From the NCBI RefSeq assembly GCF_000247695.1, contig NW_004624734.1:18018541-18082540 (forward strand): a stretch of DNA of 64,000 nt, written 5' to 3'. This DNA comes from Heterocephalus glaber (lineage: Eukaryota > Chordata > Mammalia > Rodentia > Bathyergidae). Numbering within the stretch: position 1 is the stretch's first letter; every line of letters starts with the position of its first letter. Positions 13,102-26,207 of this stretch are shown piece by piece. The notes beneath the pieces are model-generated. The model made no database searches and had not been told where the DNA came from. It saw only the letters and a program-made list of their open reading frames with translations. A program made the translations under genes and the position numbers.

Positions 13102-13490
13102 GTGTCAGTTTCCCATCTATGTGACAAAATATCTTCCATAAACAGTTTATAAGAGGAAAAGTTTATTTTGTCTTGGTTTCAGAGACTTCAGTCCATGGTA
13201 GCTTGATCTTTCCCCTACCCCATCACCTCTGGGCCTATGGTGAGGCAGCACATCCTGGTGGGGAACACATGGTGTAAGGAAGTCTGTTCAACTCATGAAG
13301 AACAGGAAGCACAGACACATAGCACGGGGGCCCCAACATCTTCCTCAAGGGACTGCCTCGGTGATCTGAGTTCTTTCCACTAGACCCCACCTTTAAAAGA
13401 CCACTACCTCCCGATAGCACCCCAGGCTGGCAGCCAAGCCTTTAGCATACTGGTCTTTGGTGGACACATAAGATCCAAACCATAATGCCT
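13102..13490 (-). mobile_element. ERVL-MaLR solo LTR (reverse orientation)
   Basis: The + strand begins 'tgtgtcagtttcccatctatg', continues 'gtttcagagacttcagtccatggtag' and 'atggtgaggcagcacatcctgg', and ends 'catAAGATCCAAACCATAATG'. This is the same antisense MaLR layout as at 6652 and 32355. The 61-codon minus-strand frame (13235-13420) is inside the LTR. Confidence 0.83.
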
Positions 13491-13894
13491 CATAAATCCC
13501 TATCTTTCTGAAACCTATGGACTTCTCTATTTATCTCCTACTGATCATTTGCAGCAATAGCAGCAACAAGAGGAGAATGTCCTAGAAACTGCTCAGATTG
13601 TGTACCAGGAGAGCCAATGGTTTAGAGTCAATGCAAGGATGTGAGGAGACAGGGTAATTAAGCTGACTAGCTCAGAATGGATTTATTCATAACACTGTTA
13701 CTTATCTTCTCAAATACTCTACATGAGGAGAACAAATATTGATCATACCAAAGTTAAAGGCAATTATGATTGATTTGGGGGACTTGAGGGTTATCTGGGG
13801 AAGTGAGAGAAGGGGCTGTTAGAAACAGGGGAGCACAGAATCCTCGAGTGGACAATTGGAGCAATTGGAGGAATATCAGCACCAGAACTGAAAG

Positions 13895-14325
13895 CATACC
13901 ACATAGTAAAATGACAATTTTTGCGTCTCCTCCAAAATATTTTCAAGTCCAGATTGACTGTATCTATGAATGTGACCTTATTTGGAAACAGTATCTTTGC
14001 TATCATAATCAAGTTAAGGTGAGACTATATTTTATAAAAGAATGGTGCATATCCAATGACAGGTGTCTTTTTAAAATGAGGGAAATTTGAACCTTGTGGT
14101 AGGAGACACACAGGCTGGAAGGCAGAGTAAAGACAGAGGTAGAGACATGAATGATACACCTAGAAGTCAAAGGACACCACAAATTACTGGAAACCATCAG
14201 AAACTATGAAAAGGCCAGAAATGATTCTTTCCTAGAACTTGAGAGAGAGAGGGAGAGAGAGAGAGAGAGAGAGAGAATATCCCAACTTGATTTCAAGCAT
14301 TTAGCTTTTACAACTATGAAACCAT
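13895..14325 (+). mobile_element. MLT1 LTR (sense)
   Basis: Key MLT1 lines appear in order: 'gaatgtgaccttatttggaaa', 'tctttgctatcataatcaag', 'atatccaatgacaggtgtct', 'gacacacaggctggaagg', and 'acttgatttcaagcatttagc'. A perfect GA run has expanded inside it at about 14239-14277. The overlapping open frames on both strands are not genes. Confidence 0.85.
14239..14277. repeat. (GA)n microsatellite inside MLT1
   Basis: An almost pure GA dinucleotide run, encoding the Glu/Arg repeat seen in the overlapping frame 14151-14459. Confidence 0.95.
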
Positions 14326-15379
14326 GCTGTGACCACTCAATTTGTTTACCAGAAAAACACCTTAGGATACATACAGGGGAAGAATTGTCAAGTATAATAA
14401 ATCAGTCATTGTCAATAAATCAATCATGGAGATATTTTAGAAACTATGCAGATGGGTAGAATGATAGATTATGGTAGAAATTCATGTCCTATATAATTAT
14501 TTCATTATTCAAGGTCTTTAGGAAGTGGTTGTCAGGCAGGGTTAAATGTGCCGTTCTGAGAAATACTCATCAGAGGAAATGGAGAGAAAGACAGAAAGCG
14601 ATAAGCCCAAGGTTCAGATGTGATCTTGAGTAAAAGAAAGAAAAATTGAGAGAAGGAAAGGTGTTGGAACTTTAAACTGTTGTGCAATCTAAGAACAGTT
14701 CAGAAAGTACACTCAGAGTCCTCTAGTAAAAATCACCTGGAAGAATCCTCATCTCCTGGGAATGCTCTTACTTTAGTATCCCTGTCATGTTCAGCCGTTG
14801 AGCAACATGCCAGCGCAAACACAGCAATGTCAGGCTGTAGCGCTGGGAACTGTCAGTTCTTTACTGTAACTGGAGATGGGATCATCGTCTTCTCTTGCTT
14901 ACCTTACTAAGATAATGACAGTGTACTCCCTTCTTTAGCCTTGCATGCATAGCAGGAATGCTTTTATCACAATTTCAGTGAAATACATTTCTGTATTTCT
15001 TAACCATCCTTTACTTGTCCAGAGAGAATGGAGGAAGAGAAGGGTTAGGCACAAAGTTAAGAGTTCAGGGTATTAGCTGAGGTTTAGTTATGAATTAAGT
15101 CTCTTTTCTTATATAAGGTACATAAGGTATATTTTTAGTAGAAGGAACTAAAATATCAGTGTTGGAAAAGGGATCTCATTGCTTTTTTCAGTGTTCACAA
15201 GATAGATACATTTCAATTTAACTCTCCTTTTCTGAGCTACTTCTGAAAAAGCCAACCCAAATGTTGAGAATGGATTTTTCTGGACCTGATAAAGCCACTA
15301 TTTTCACTTTTTCTTGTTTTTTGTTTTTTTTTTTAAATTGGGCAAGCATTCACAATATTCAAACATCAGCATTCATATT
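14326..15379. other. Mostly unique stretch, nothing supported
   Basis: A 76-codon frame at 14680-14910 shows no recognisable domain. A T-run lies near 15307-15335. No repeat was named with confidence. Confidence 0.45.
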
Positions 15380-15640
15380 CCTTCCATTAGGCATCTAATT
15401 TTAGTTCAGCAAACATTTCCTAAGAGCCCTATGTTCACTGGATGCTGAGCCTACAAGTAGCGATTTCACAGAGAAAATGTGTGGTCTTTTATTGTAAGAA
15501 TTTCATAGATAGGAAGACAGTGCGAGACAGCAATTTCCAAACAATATGATAAGCAGCAGATAAAAAATTGTCACAGGAGCACTAGAACACAAACCTGGGC
15601 CCTGAAATCAGCGTGAGGAGGGGAGTGGGAGGCTGCACCT
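15380..15640. mobile_element. Ancient LINE fragment
   Basis: The text 'ttcagcaaacatttcctaagagccc... gttcactggatgctgagcctacaagtagc' parallels the widespread old LINE line 'ttcaacaaatatttattgagcacctac...ggcactggggata'. The following 'aggaagacagtgcgagacagca' fits the same element. Family (L2 versus L1M) is unresolved. Confidence 0.5.
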
Positions 15641-16286
15641 AGCAACCACTGTCCTTTGCATTGGGTTTGCATATTCTGCTGTTCCATAACCATAGACTTC
15701 CCCTGATGAGTTTTCTTGTTCCATCCCTCTGCCCTCTGCCCCAAGGAAGTGGTTTGAGTGTCTAAATTATTATTAATAGCAGTGTTATAAACTGTTCAAG
15801 TAAAAAATAATGCTAGTTGTTCCCCATGATGACCAAAGTAGACCAGAACATTAAAAACTTAAAAATATATCATATCCATATTTAAGTAATATGTGTAAAT
15901 CACGAAAGTTGTGATTGTACTTAATTGTAGAGAAAGCACACAATTAGCATCTGGATTTTGCTGGAAAGATTACACTGTATATAAATTGTTTAGAATGCAC
16001 AATATAATTTTCTCATAGAAATTAAAATTATATATTACCAGGCTAATCCATGAAAGTCTAATTGGCTTATAATGTAGCTGTTCTATTTTATATTTATCAT
16101 GAAATCATTAAAATCGTATTATTCACCAAAAGTGGAAAGATTAAATATCCAATAATAGTGGCTTAATAAAGTAAATTTTGTTTTAGCTAATTAACCTTAT
16201 ATATAATACAGCAAAGTGAAGTCATTAATCATTATCTCGAAAAAGTATTTTCAATCTATAGATTGTCTGATTTAAAATATTAGATA
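15641..16286. other. Unique AT-rich stretch, nothing supported
   Basis: No gene or repeat recognised. Confidence 0.5.
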
Positions 16287-16376
16287 AGGGCCAGGGATTT
16301 AACTCAGTGGTTCTGCTGCCTGCCTAGCAGGCACAAAGACCTGAGTTCAATAACCAGTACCAAAAAAAAAAAATTG
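16287..16376 (+). mobile_element. ID-type tRNA-derived SINE with target-site duplication
   Basis: It reads 'agggccagggatttaactcag' through 'gagttcaataaccagtacc' to an A tail. A perfect 14-bp direct repeat, taaaatattagata, flanks it at 16273-16286 and 16377-16390. It resembles tRNA only in its A and B boxes and cannot fold as a working tRNA over its full length. Confidence 0.95.
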
Positions 16377-16689
16377 TAAAATATTAGATAATACAAAAGT
16401 GTTCTACCTTCAAGAAACATTTAGTAATAATAATTTAGCATGAGTTGCAGGCCTTTTTAAAGAAAAGTATTAATATAAATGAGGACTATTAATAAACACA
16501 TTATTAATGAAAATACAGATGTAGTTTATTAGAGAATACATTTTTATTTTTAAAGCTCTTGACAGTAGTACAAAAAATGTTTTAGTAGCAGCTGGAGAAT
16601 GAGTCATTCTTAATTCATATTTTGCTGCTTGTCTTAATTTAATTCAGTTTACTTGTTCATTTGTACTCTTCCAAACTTTCAGAATTTCC

Positions 16690-16990
16690 TAATCTTTTCC
16701 TTCAGGACTTGGTTTAGTTGTTACTGTTGAGAGTGACTTTATAAACTAATCAACCATCATTCTCCTTTCAGAATTCTAATATGAATTTTCATTGTCCCCC
16801 ATTAAGATAGCTTTTCTTAACCCTTGTTAACCCTTGATATATGATATTTCCAGTCACTTAACATCCTTCACTTGTATTACAAGGTGCTTTCCATAAAGGC
16901 AGAGACTGTGTCTTGGTTGCCATCTTATATCTACCACTTGAGATAAATGTCAGGAATCCAGAAGGCACACAATGAATATTGTTGAACTAT
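16690..16990 (+). mobile_element. L2-type LINE 3' end
   Basis: The last part, 'aaggcagagactgtgtcttggttgc...atgtcaggaatccagaaggcacacaatgaatattgttgaac', closely follows the mammalian L2/MIR shared 3' end (agggcagggactgtgtctt ... cacatagtaggcgctcaataaatatttgttga). The 5' part is more diverged. Confidence 0.65.
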
Positions 16991-19929
16991 CAGATACAAG
17001 TAAATTACTATTTGATTAGAAAATGCTGTGTTTTAAAACTGTGTCTAAGTATACACATGCTATTTTAACTATTATTTTAGCTATTCAAACAGATAAAAAC
17101 ACAATATAAAAATACAACCTTCCAGATAGTAAACCTTGATAGTTTAGGGGAAAAGTTATTATACATGCAAAGAGGTCAACATATGGCTTTCATCAGATTC
17201 TGATGTAGTCATTTCAATACCTCAGTGTTTTCTGGATACTTGATAGTAGGTCTGTTTAAGGGTCTTCTAAAATCAGTGCCCTAAATCTGGTCACTAGACT
17301 GTCATTAGCACAAATCATATGAAGTGTAGTTCTGATTTTCTATGTCTGGATCCAAAATAGAGTGGAAAGTGGGAACAACTGAAGAGCAGGCAAAGAACGG
17401 AGAATGCTGAAGGATTTGAGACTTTTTTTTAGCAAGATTTAGATGATCTGATGAACCAAACGCATCATTCAAGGTAAGTTAAATTACACAGAGATTTTAA
17501 AATGCCAATATATCATTAGTTTAAGGCAACAAATGTTCATTTTTGGCCTATTATATGCTCATTATTTTCCTTTCCAGAAGACTTAGGCTGAAGAGTTCCT
17601 TTTATCTCTGACACATGGAAAAGGACTCTTTGAAGATGGGAAATTTTCGTGTACATAAGCTCTTTAAATCTCTTTCCGGTAGGTGACAACTAGCACTTTA
17701 ATTTATATTACTTTTGCCAGTGCTTGACAAATCATCTAGTGTAAATTCAATGTAGTAGGAAAGGCCAATCTCTGTACCCAGAAGGAGAGCAAAAATCAAG
17801 CGTTTGTGCACAGTGTATTGACTACACAACAGAAGGGTGAATGGGACTCTATATGTGAGAAAATACATCCTGTCAAGGAAAAGCGAAGCGTGAACATTTA
17901 GCATCGCCCAGTTCCCGGTAAAAACTGGAAGCAAGACAAATTGAAGATGCTTTCACAAATCAGGCAGAGAGTGGGCTTTCTTATTTACAACATGGCATAA
18001 TTTATATGCAGAAGGAAGAATAAAAAATACCTTTGCATGGTAATATTTAGTTTATATTTCTATATTTTCTCCTTATGAGTTTCAGATACAACCTATTGTC
18101 TACAATATTACTATGAATGAATAAATATTAAGAATTTTAATAGTAATGTGATCAGTGTCTCTAGTCACGGATTATAAGCATAACAAGACCAATGCCTCCT
18201 ATTGATTTCAAGTGCTTTACACTTTTAATAACCAAAGAAATCACAGGTCATCCAAACTTACACTGTGCTATACTTGATGGTAAGTAACAAGCATAAAAGG
18301 TTTATTTAGGATAATTTGCTTTCAAAATTCAGTTACTACTAAATTCAAGTAATTTGGCTATTGTTAGCTAAATCTAGCACCCATTAGTCTTGAAACCAAG
18401 GTGTAACAGGCACTTCTCTGGTTTCTATGATTTTGAGTTGCCAGCATTAGCTCTCTCATTCCATTTCCTCCTTCATTATAATTTGCTAATACATTAGTTT
18501 GCTCCCTCTGGATATGAGTACAATGCAGCTTTTAACTCTGTTTATGGGATACAGGAATATGCATCTTGCCAAGTGATTTCACATTGAGCTACAAATTACT
18601 ATCACCAATCATTTTTTTTCATTTCATTCTTCTCCTTGTGTTCATAGAATTAGTGTGAGGATCTCATTAGCAACAGTGCCATTATAAGTAGAGTATTTTT
18701 AAATACAAAACTAATCCAAACAATTTTCATAATGCCTGAGCATAAGTTCATATGAAAAATTGTATAGGTTGTTTATATCATGAAAAATAATATTTAGAAA
18801 TGCGATAGGGCTTTGGCTATGGATATTTTACTGAACTTCTATAGTTGCAGACTTGCAGAATAACTCTAGAATACAACCATAGCATGCAATAGTTAGTGAT
18901 TTTATGAGAAATTCAGAGATAAATTTATTGAAGTTGTCTATGTGCCTATTGTGAATTTAGTTTCCACTTATTCATATTGTAAGATGAAGGAATTATGGTT
19001 ACATATATGTGCAGATTGTTTTAATTTGAAATTAATCTAAATTAAATTAAATTAATTTGGAGCCTTCTGGAAAATAAAAAATCAAGCAACGTTAATTTGC
19101 AGTACTTAATTTCTTTTTATTTGAAATTTGCTTAGTTGAATCTATGTTTACACGGAAGCAGTATAGATTCCTAGTCCTAGAAGGACTTTCCTTGATGTTT
19201 CAATTCATTTAGCTAGACATAGATAATTTATCTGTAGAATTCAAAAGTCATTATAAGGCACCCAGCATAACCTCAACCCTCTCCAAGGCACAACACACTT
19301 AAATCCCTGCCATTGTAGAGGTGAAACACCAATGAGGTAGAGTATATACAAAGTCAACACCACAGGAGGCAGCATGGAAGGAAGGAAGATGCACTGCCAG
19401 TGATACATCCAGGGATGGAGTGGAAATTTTAAAGGAAGGGCATCATAGTGCTGACAATCCATAATGAGATGACAGTCTGAGCCGTAGGTGTATCTGGGGA
19501 TCGGTCTACAAATGAAGGAGGAGCAGATTCTGAGGTCCCTCAGACCATCTGAGTTCTATCATAATAAGGGGACTTGGTATGGTGGGGGAAGGAACTGGGT
19601 GGGAAAGCCTAGTCAGGAATGAAATGAACTCTTCCATTCGTACTTTTCTCCTCTTCCATTCCAATATCCTACATGGAAAATTGTACAGAAAATAAAACAA
19701 AAGATCAATGCCTCATTTTATCTCATGAATTCTGCCTCATTTTACATCACAAATCCTGCTTCCCTGACATGAGACAGCATGGTACCTTTTCCCAGAGCTT
19801 CCAGTCAGAGCATATTTACACACACAGCCCCAGGGAAACACACAGAAATTATACTTACATTGGTAGGAAGAAGAAAGGAGAACGAGAATACTAATAATAA
19901 CCATATTGTACCGTGCTTATTCCTTTTAT
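16991..19929. other. Unique AT-rich stretch, nothing supported
   Basis: About 2.9 kb. Minus-strand frames at 17698-17934 (78 codons), 19241-19462 and 19506-19700 show no recognisable domain or splice pattern. No repeat could be named with confidence. Confidence 0.45.
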
Positions 19930-20080
19930 AACTAAAACAGATTTTTAAAAGTCATTTTACAAATGTAAGTGCAGAAACTCAGAGATTTAGTAAGGTTCTT
20001 AAATTTGAATGAGAATATGAAAGCTGAGAGAGTCACACCAGTCTGTCTAACCCTTGCCTGACACTTCTAACTTTACTGCA
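19930..20080 (-). mobile_element. Probable MIR SINE (antisense)
   Basis: The line 'gtcattttacaaatgtaagtgcagaaactcagagatttagtaaggttct' matches antisense MIR 'ccattttacagatgaggaaactgaggcacagagaggttaagtaact'. It is followed by 'gagagtcacaccagtctgtctaac'. Diverged. Confidence 0.55.
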
Positions 20081-20954
20081 GTCTCTCAATGTAGTTTTGC
20101 ATTGGATGTGGTATGCATGCTGTGTGAGCACAAATTAATTCCCAAGGAGGAAGGGCCAGTCTAGGGTCCTAGGCATGATCAGAATGAATAGGAGAAATAA
20201 AAATCAGACACTGAAAAGATAATTTATAAAAGAATACACTGAACTTGAGCTGCTAATAGGAAAAACCGGCAGAAGCCAAAAGATATAATTAGCGCTGTGA
20301 TGAAGTGGCTGCAAATGAGTTGTTCTAGGTTTTGAGGATCACTATGAAGAAGCAACTGATAACATTTGTTTACGAGAGAAATGAATGTTCTGGGACACTG
20401 ACAATCAAAGAAAAATAAATTGGAATGGTCTAGCAGGCAAGAAACTAAACCTTGAACCAAGCTAAAACCTTGAGCTTCTGTTACTAACTCAGTCTATATA
20501 GTGGTATTTGACATGTGTAAAGTACTAGAATAAATAATAGATTTAATCAAAGGCAATTATGAATATTTTAAGCAATTTTTGGATTGTTATGTTTGATTAA
20601 GTTTCAATTTAATTTTTTCACTTTCCTGGTACTTTATGAGAATTTTATTGATGGAAAAGAGCTGGTAAAACTAGGACCATATTATTTTCTCAGTGTAATG
20701 AAGATGACTTCACAACTTTTAATTGTATATGAATTAAAAAAAAGAAACTGAGCATCATCATTCTGTGTTAAGGGCTATGGATTAGACTTCCAAACCAAAT
20801 AATTATTGATGTTATTGTCTTACAAATTCCAATTGACCTACCATGAGCAATTTGTTTTCAAGAAAATGGTGTTGCCCTGTGGTGATCAGGCATGTTTATT
20901 GAAGGAAGGTACTCAGAAAGTTCTTTGGGGTCTAGTTTCCATGTGAGAAATTTA
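20081..20954. other. Unique AT-rich stretch, nothing supported
   Basis: One 78-codon minus-strand frame (20224-20460) without recognisable features. Confidence 0.45.
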
Positions 20955-21085
20955 AAAAGCAAGAAAAGAAGGAGGAAGGAAGGAAGGAAAGAAGGGAGGG
21001 AGAGAGAGAGGGAGGGAAGGAGGGAAGTGGAAGATGAAGAGGAAGGGTAGGGAAAGAAAAGGAAGGGAGGGGAAGGGAAGGAAAA
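20955..21085. repeat. (GGAA)n/(GGGA)n purine tract
   Basis: About 130 bases of A and G on the + strand, with GGAAGGAAGG, GAGAGAGAGGGAGG and GGGAAGGGAAGG stretches. The two minus-strand Pro/Ser/Leu-rich frames (20932-21143) are translations of this tract. Confidence 0.92.
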
Positions 21086-21899
21086 TGAAGATTTGGGGAA
21101 GATGTAACAGTGCTTTTAGACATTTTTTACATGATTGCTTCAAGATTTATTAGGAGACAAGAAATGCCAAGGTAGTTTAGAAAATATGTTTACAAACAGC
21201 AACAGAAAAGGAAGTGGATGAGCTAAGTGACTTTAGAAATGGAGAGAACTGGAGTTGAGTGTGCATCCCAGTGGATGGCTTCCTCAGGCATTCCAGGTGT
21301 CTTGATTTCCTATCTTTTTGATGATTCTTTGATGGACTGTAGAGTGTCTTAGAATGTGCACCATTGCCTCATCTGTCACTACTGATGAACTAAATAAAAA
21401 TTTCATAATTACTTGTCACAAAAAGAGGAAACAATTTTTTTCTGTCAGATGGAAAGAGAGACTAGAAAGTTTATATACTGTTAAATATTATGTTCAAAAT
21501 TTTGCTCTGACGATGGAAAGAATCATGACTCTCAAGTATCTGAATAAGTAGTGGTCACTTAATGTAAATATTAATCAGAACTTATTCTTCTAGTTTTTCC
21601 TTTAATGACTGGAATAAAAAATATAAACACTGAGTGTTTTTAATGAAGAATAAGCAAAAATGTTTTCATGCAATTGTGTGATCCCACTGCCATCATGCCT
21701 TAGAGAGTTTGTTAGGTTACATCTATGCAGTGAAGCTAATAGGAATATCACACTGAAGTGTATATTTGATACCATATTTAAAATAGGACTTCAGCTCTGT
21801 TTTATCATTTGTTTACAACATATAGGTACTACCTGAAAGTGTATTTTGCTGGCTTCCTTAAGATCACTTACAGCATGGTATACCTGGTTTATTCTTTAT
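21086..21899. other. Unique stretch, nothing supported
   Basis: One 65-codon frame at 21354-21551 without recognisable motif. Confidence 0.45.
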
Positions 21900-22042
21900 T
21901 CCTTCAAGACCGGGTCATGCTACATAGCTCAGGCTGACTTTGAACTTACTATGTAGCCCAGGCAGGCCTCAAACTTCCTGTAATCCTCCAGCCTCACCCT
22001 CCTGAGTTTTGGGATTACAGATATGTGCCACGATGCTCAGCT
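21900..22042 (-). mobile_element. B1-type SINE (antisense) with internal duplication
   Basis: The antisense 7SL-derived sequence reads 'gaccgggtcatgctacatagctcaggctgac' and then the near-duplicate 'actatgtagcccaggcaggcctcaaac'. It continues 'cctcctgagttttgggattacag' and 'tatgtgccacgatgctcag'. The repeated 'tatgtag-c-caggc' block is the internal duplication characteristic of rodent B1. Confidence 0.9.
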
Positions 22043-25000
22043 TTAAATGTGTTTTATATTTATTCAAAGGAAATTGTACTTGCCATAACTATTACCTAAA
22101 AAAAATACAAAATTAGACCCCATAAAAGTAATAATTGAAATCTTATCTTCCAATTATTTTATGTATTTGGATTATCAGTAGTTATAAATGAGTAATAAAA
22201 TTAGTGAAGATTTACTTAAATTGAAATTCAAGGCACATACTAAATCCTATCCCCAAGATATGTAGCCTCAGAAATGATTTTAATGTGGTCAGTTTAAGAA
22301 GAGACATTTTTCCCCTTAAGATAATTGGGTACTAACAAGCCAAGAAATCTCTGCAAACACATATTAAATCACTCTGTAGTTTTGTGGTTTACATTTGTCT
22401 TGGTTTGTTACATGTGTCCTTTCATTCACAGTATAACAAATTAATAATTAATAGCAATAAATAGCAACAGGGGAACTATACTCTGATGATCAAAAGTGTC
22501 ATCAAGAATATATACATATCCATTTGAAGATAGTATATTTTTACAAGTGTTCTTTGCACTGGAAGATTTTACTGAATCCTTTAGTGTTGTCATTTTGCTG
22601 ATTGAAGAGTTAAGATAGATACTTAATTGATTTTTGCATTGTTAGATTATAAAATCACTTCCATTACTTATCATTTTTTTCTTATTGGAGGAGACTCATA
22701 ATTATAATAATAGTTATTATAGCAATTTACACTTACACTTATACAATGGTGCCTATTCAAGTGAATTCTCAAACTCTTTAGAAAATGAGTAGGACTCATT
22801 TTGCCACTGAAAGGCAGATGTCACTGCAGAGAAATAATGACAGCTATCTTTATATTTCCAGATTTTCCCAATAGTGCATAGACAAAATGAAGACCTTAAT
22901 TGAAGGTCAAAAAACAAATATAATTTGTGAGCATTAAATCAGAACTAAAATGTATCAAGAACCCTAATGTACAGTGGTTAAAAAAATACTGATAATGTCC
23001 AAGACAACTTCTGATTTTTTGTTATAGCAATGAAAAAATGGATTAAGAAATGTATTTAGCAGCTATTGCATCTTTCACTGTGGGTATATATAGCTTCTAT
23101 AATTTATATATAATCTTTAGACTTTTTCTTGGGAATCAGTAGTGTATTACTTACTCTATGAAGGAAAAAACATTCTCTTCCAATCTTAGGGCTCTTTTGC
23201 TTCAGCACTTTCTAGAACACACTGTATCTTAGCTTTATTTTGGCTACCCTGTAGAAATAGGTGGATTGTATGTGGATAGCTTTGTGGCAGGAATTCCTAG
23301 TTGGCAATCTGTCAAACATTCTGAGTTCATTTGACTTAAAGTGTTTTCTCCTTTTCTTAATTTCAATGCATCTATAAATATATTAAAACAGATTTGTTTT
23401 AAAAGTTTAAGACTTCTATGTATAATCTTGGCTGGAATTAATAGCTTAAATATTTTAAGAATAAGAAATATAAATTCTAACCTTCGGAATAAAGCTCCCT
23501 AACTTTACAATTTCTCCTTAAAAGCAGTCTCATTGTATCGTAGAAGACAAAAATAGTTTAGAGGTCCTGATTTTCTCCACCCTCTTGTCTGCCTTTCCAA
23601 AGCTGGGTCTTTCTTCAAATCCATCCCTCCTCACACAGAATAAAATAGCAATCTTTTTTCCCCTTCTGAAACTCATAGAATGGGCACAAGAATGGGCTAG
23701 TGCAGTACTTTCTTACAGTGCTGAGAAGATCTTTGCTATGTGATAGGAGGGGCACTGTGTTGATTGGCACCGTAAACATCACAGTGCTCATTACATAGTA
23801 AAAGCTCAACAAAACTATTTTGACCTGCACTCGTGTCTACTTTATAGAAATATAGATGGATGCTCATGTTTATGTATGAACTTTAGAACACACAATATGC
23901 CAGGGGCATATAAATATTCAGTGAATATCAATGATTACTGTTAGCAGTCTTCAAGATGAACACATTCATAGAGAATTAGACTCTTATTTATTCTTATATT
24001 CTATTACTTATTCAGCAGACAAATTTAGTCTAAGAATTCTGTTCAGCTGTGGTTATCTCATATAGACTATTTTACCCTATATAATGTATATTTAATTAAG
24101 AGTCATATTGCCAGAAGTACTTTATAAACATGTGGCAAGTATTCCAAAGGGCCTATCCAAACAAAATAAATTTGAAATACATTGGAAGAGAAAAGAAAGA
24201 ATTCCCCACCCCTTAAAGAGCTTATCTATTCTGGAGGACTTAATGTTCCTACCACATAACTACAAAATATGCTGAACCCAAGCAAATAATTAATGTGTGG
24301 CATCTTCACTTCAAGAAATAATTGCTCTGCTAAGATTTATCTTTCCTAGGATTGGGTTAATAGCTGGCACAGCGCATTGGGGTATGCTAAGAATCCTTTT
24401 TTTGAAATAAAAAAGAAGTTTAAACTTCTCAGGCACATTATCTCTGACTTGACAAGGAAGTTGCCCCAGCATATGATATGTTACAGCCAAGTCTGCAAAA
24501 ATGCACTACTTGTAATTGCTTAAATAAAACTAATACTTCTTGGAGATTCACAAGATAAGTCATATTTTCTGGGTTGTGTACTGCTGAAAGAATGAATGAC
24601 TCTCCAGGAAAAACACAAGTTTAAAAAGCTTCAAAAACAAGGTATCAGTGATTTTTCACTGTAAGAGAAGACACGGAACAAGGAGGAGAAGGATTTCCAT
24701 TTAAAAAGAAGCTTGTATGTTTGCAACTCCTAAGCCTGTGTTTCAGGAACACAAACCATGTGGTTGGTGGGTGGAGTGACTCTCATTTAGGTTTTAGATA
24801 AGCTGTTGCCCTGAAATCTATCTTGCTGGGTTTGTGTGAAATGACAAGGTTGTGAAATGAAATACAAATTAGGCTTAGCTAGGATAGATTGCATTAAAAA
24901 TGTGCTTGACTGCATGAGGAAGTTCACCCAAAGTTCAGTGAGTTCACGCCCTTGTGAAGTTGGGGCTGGGCACAGTGTCCTGTCTCCTGTGACTGGGACT

Positions 25001-25559
25001 CAAGGAGACATCTTCTGGCCCTGAGCAGAGGAGATGTAATGTGAACACACTACCAGTGACAGACAACCTGCTGTATGCAGTTAATTTGAGCCACCTGAGA
25101 GTACATCTAGCAATTGAATTTCTGAGCAGTCTGCTCACTATTGGTTCACACTAAATATGTTGACCAATTCTCCAAACACAGAATTTAACTGCATTGTGAA
25201 TAGATACTTCTGATTTTAAAAAGCACCATTCATTCGCTCCTGAGAAACAACATAAATTGAATTGAACGGCATCAAAATAGATATTCTTATCTTTTTCATC
25301 TACTATACATTTTCAGCATGATATATATAATTTAACAAAGAACTTTGAAGTGCTTCACATATCCGGCTAGGAAAATTATTTCTTTTTTTTCTTTACATTA
25401 AGAACACATAAATTTGAAGCAGATGACTTTTTCTTTCCATCTTTATATTTTATCACTGAAATCTGATGACATAATTGTCTCTGCATAAGAATCTAAAACC
25501 ATTTGCATGGATAAATATAGTTAACACAAATGCCATGAGTTGTTCAAATACTTCAAATT
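22043..25559. other. Mostly unique AT-rich stretch
   Basis: About 3.5 kb without a recognisable gene. A weak antisense MIR-like segment may lie at about 22710-22850, where 'tagaaaatgagtaggactcattttgcc' recalls the MIR core. A GC-richer unique patch lies at about 24930-25110 (cttgtgaagttggggctggg... gaggagatgtaatg). The frames 23615-23830 and 24944-25138 on the minus strand show no domain. Confidence 0.4.
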
Positions 25560-25665
25560 TTTTATTTAATTTAATTCTTCCAAGAGTGCTAGGACAAAGG
25601 TACTATTATCACCTTCATTTCCAATTCACAGATGAAAAAGCTGAGGCCCGAAGAGGTTTAATTAA
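25560..25665 (-). mobile_element. MIR SINE core (antisense)
   Basis: 'ggtactattatcaccttcatttccaattcacagatgaaaaagctgaggcccgaagaggttta' is a close match to the antisense MIR core (ggtactattattatccccattttacagatgaggaaactgaggc). It includes the best-conserved part of the family. The overlapping 70-codon frame is not a gene. Confidence 0.85.
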
Positions 25666-26096
25666 TTTAATAATTAATAATTTTTAATAATTTAAACACA
25701 TGCAGTTTGCTGCATGAATAACACATTAAACCACAGTATTATGATAATTCACCGCCTTGTACTTAAGGAAAGGAGGAATTGGGAATGATAGATATATGAC
25801 TAAGAATATCTGAATGGTCAAGTGTAGGAAAACATATAAACCACTTGAAATAATTATATTGGTTAATGCTGCTAGTGGGTAGAGAATTTCATTTTAGAGT
25901 GAAGGAAGTGTTCAACTCTCAAGACACTCAAAGCCTTTGAATTTGCATTCACACAGGTGACAGCAGGCTATTTTTTAATACATGTGCTTTGATATTTTAA
26001 TTGCTCAAACTGTTATTGAAAGGTGGTTAGATTATGAAAAGATAGTTGATTTCACACAAGCAGATCTGAGTACAAATAAAAGTAGTCTAAATCATG
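25666..26096. other. AT-rich stretch, nothing supported
   Basis: It starts with a TTAATTAATTTAATAATTAATAAT low-complexity run and is otherwise unique. Confidence 0.5.
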
Positions 26097-26197
26097 TTTT
26101 TTGTTGTTGTTGTTGTTGTTGTTTTGTTACCTGGGATTGAATTCAGGACCTTACGCTTGCAAGGCAGGTGCCGAACCACAGGGCTAAATCCCTGGCC
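26097..26197 (-). mobile_element. ID-type SINE (antisense) with (TTG)n tail
   Basis: The reverse complement runs from 'agggccagggatttagccct' through a B box to 'caggtaac' and an A-rich tail grown into an (AAC)n repeat, seen here as (TTG)n at about 26103-26123. A 10-bp direct repeat, ctaaatcatg, lies at 26087-26096 and 26198-26207. Confidence 0.93.
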
Positions 26198-26207
26198 CTA
26201 AATCATG

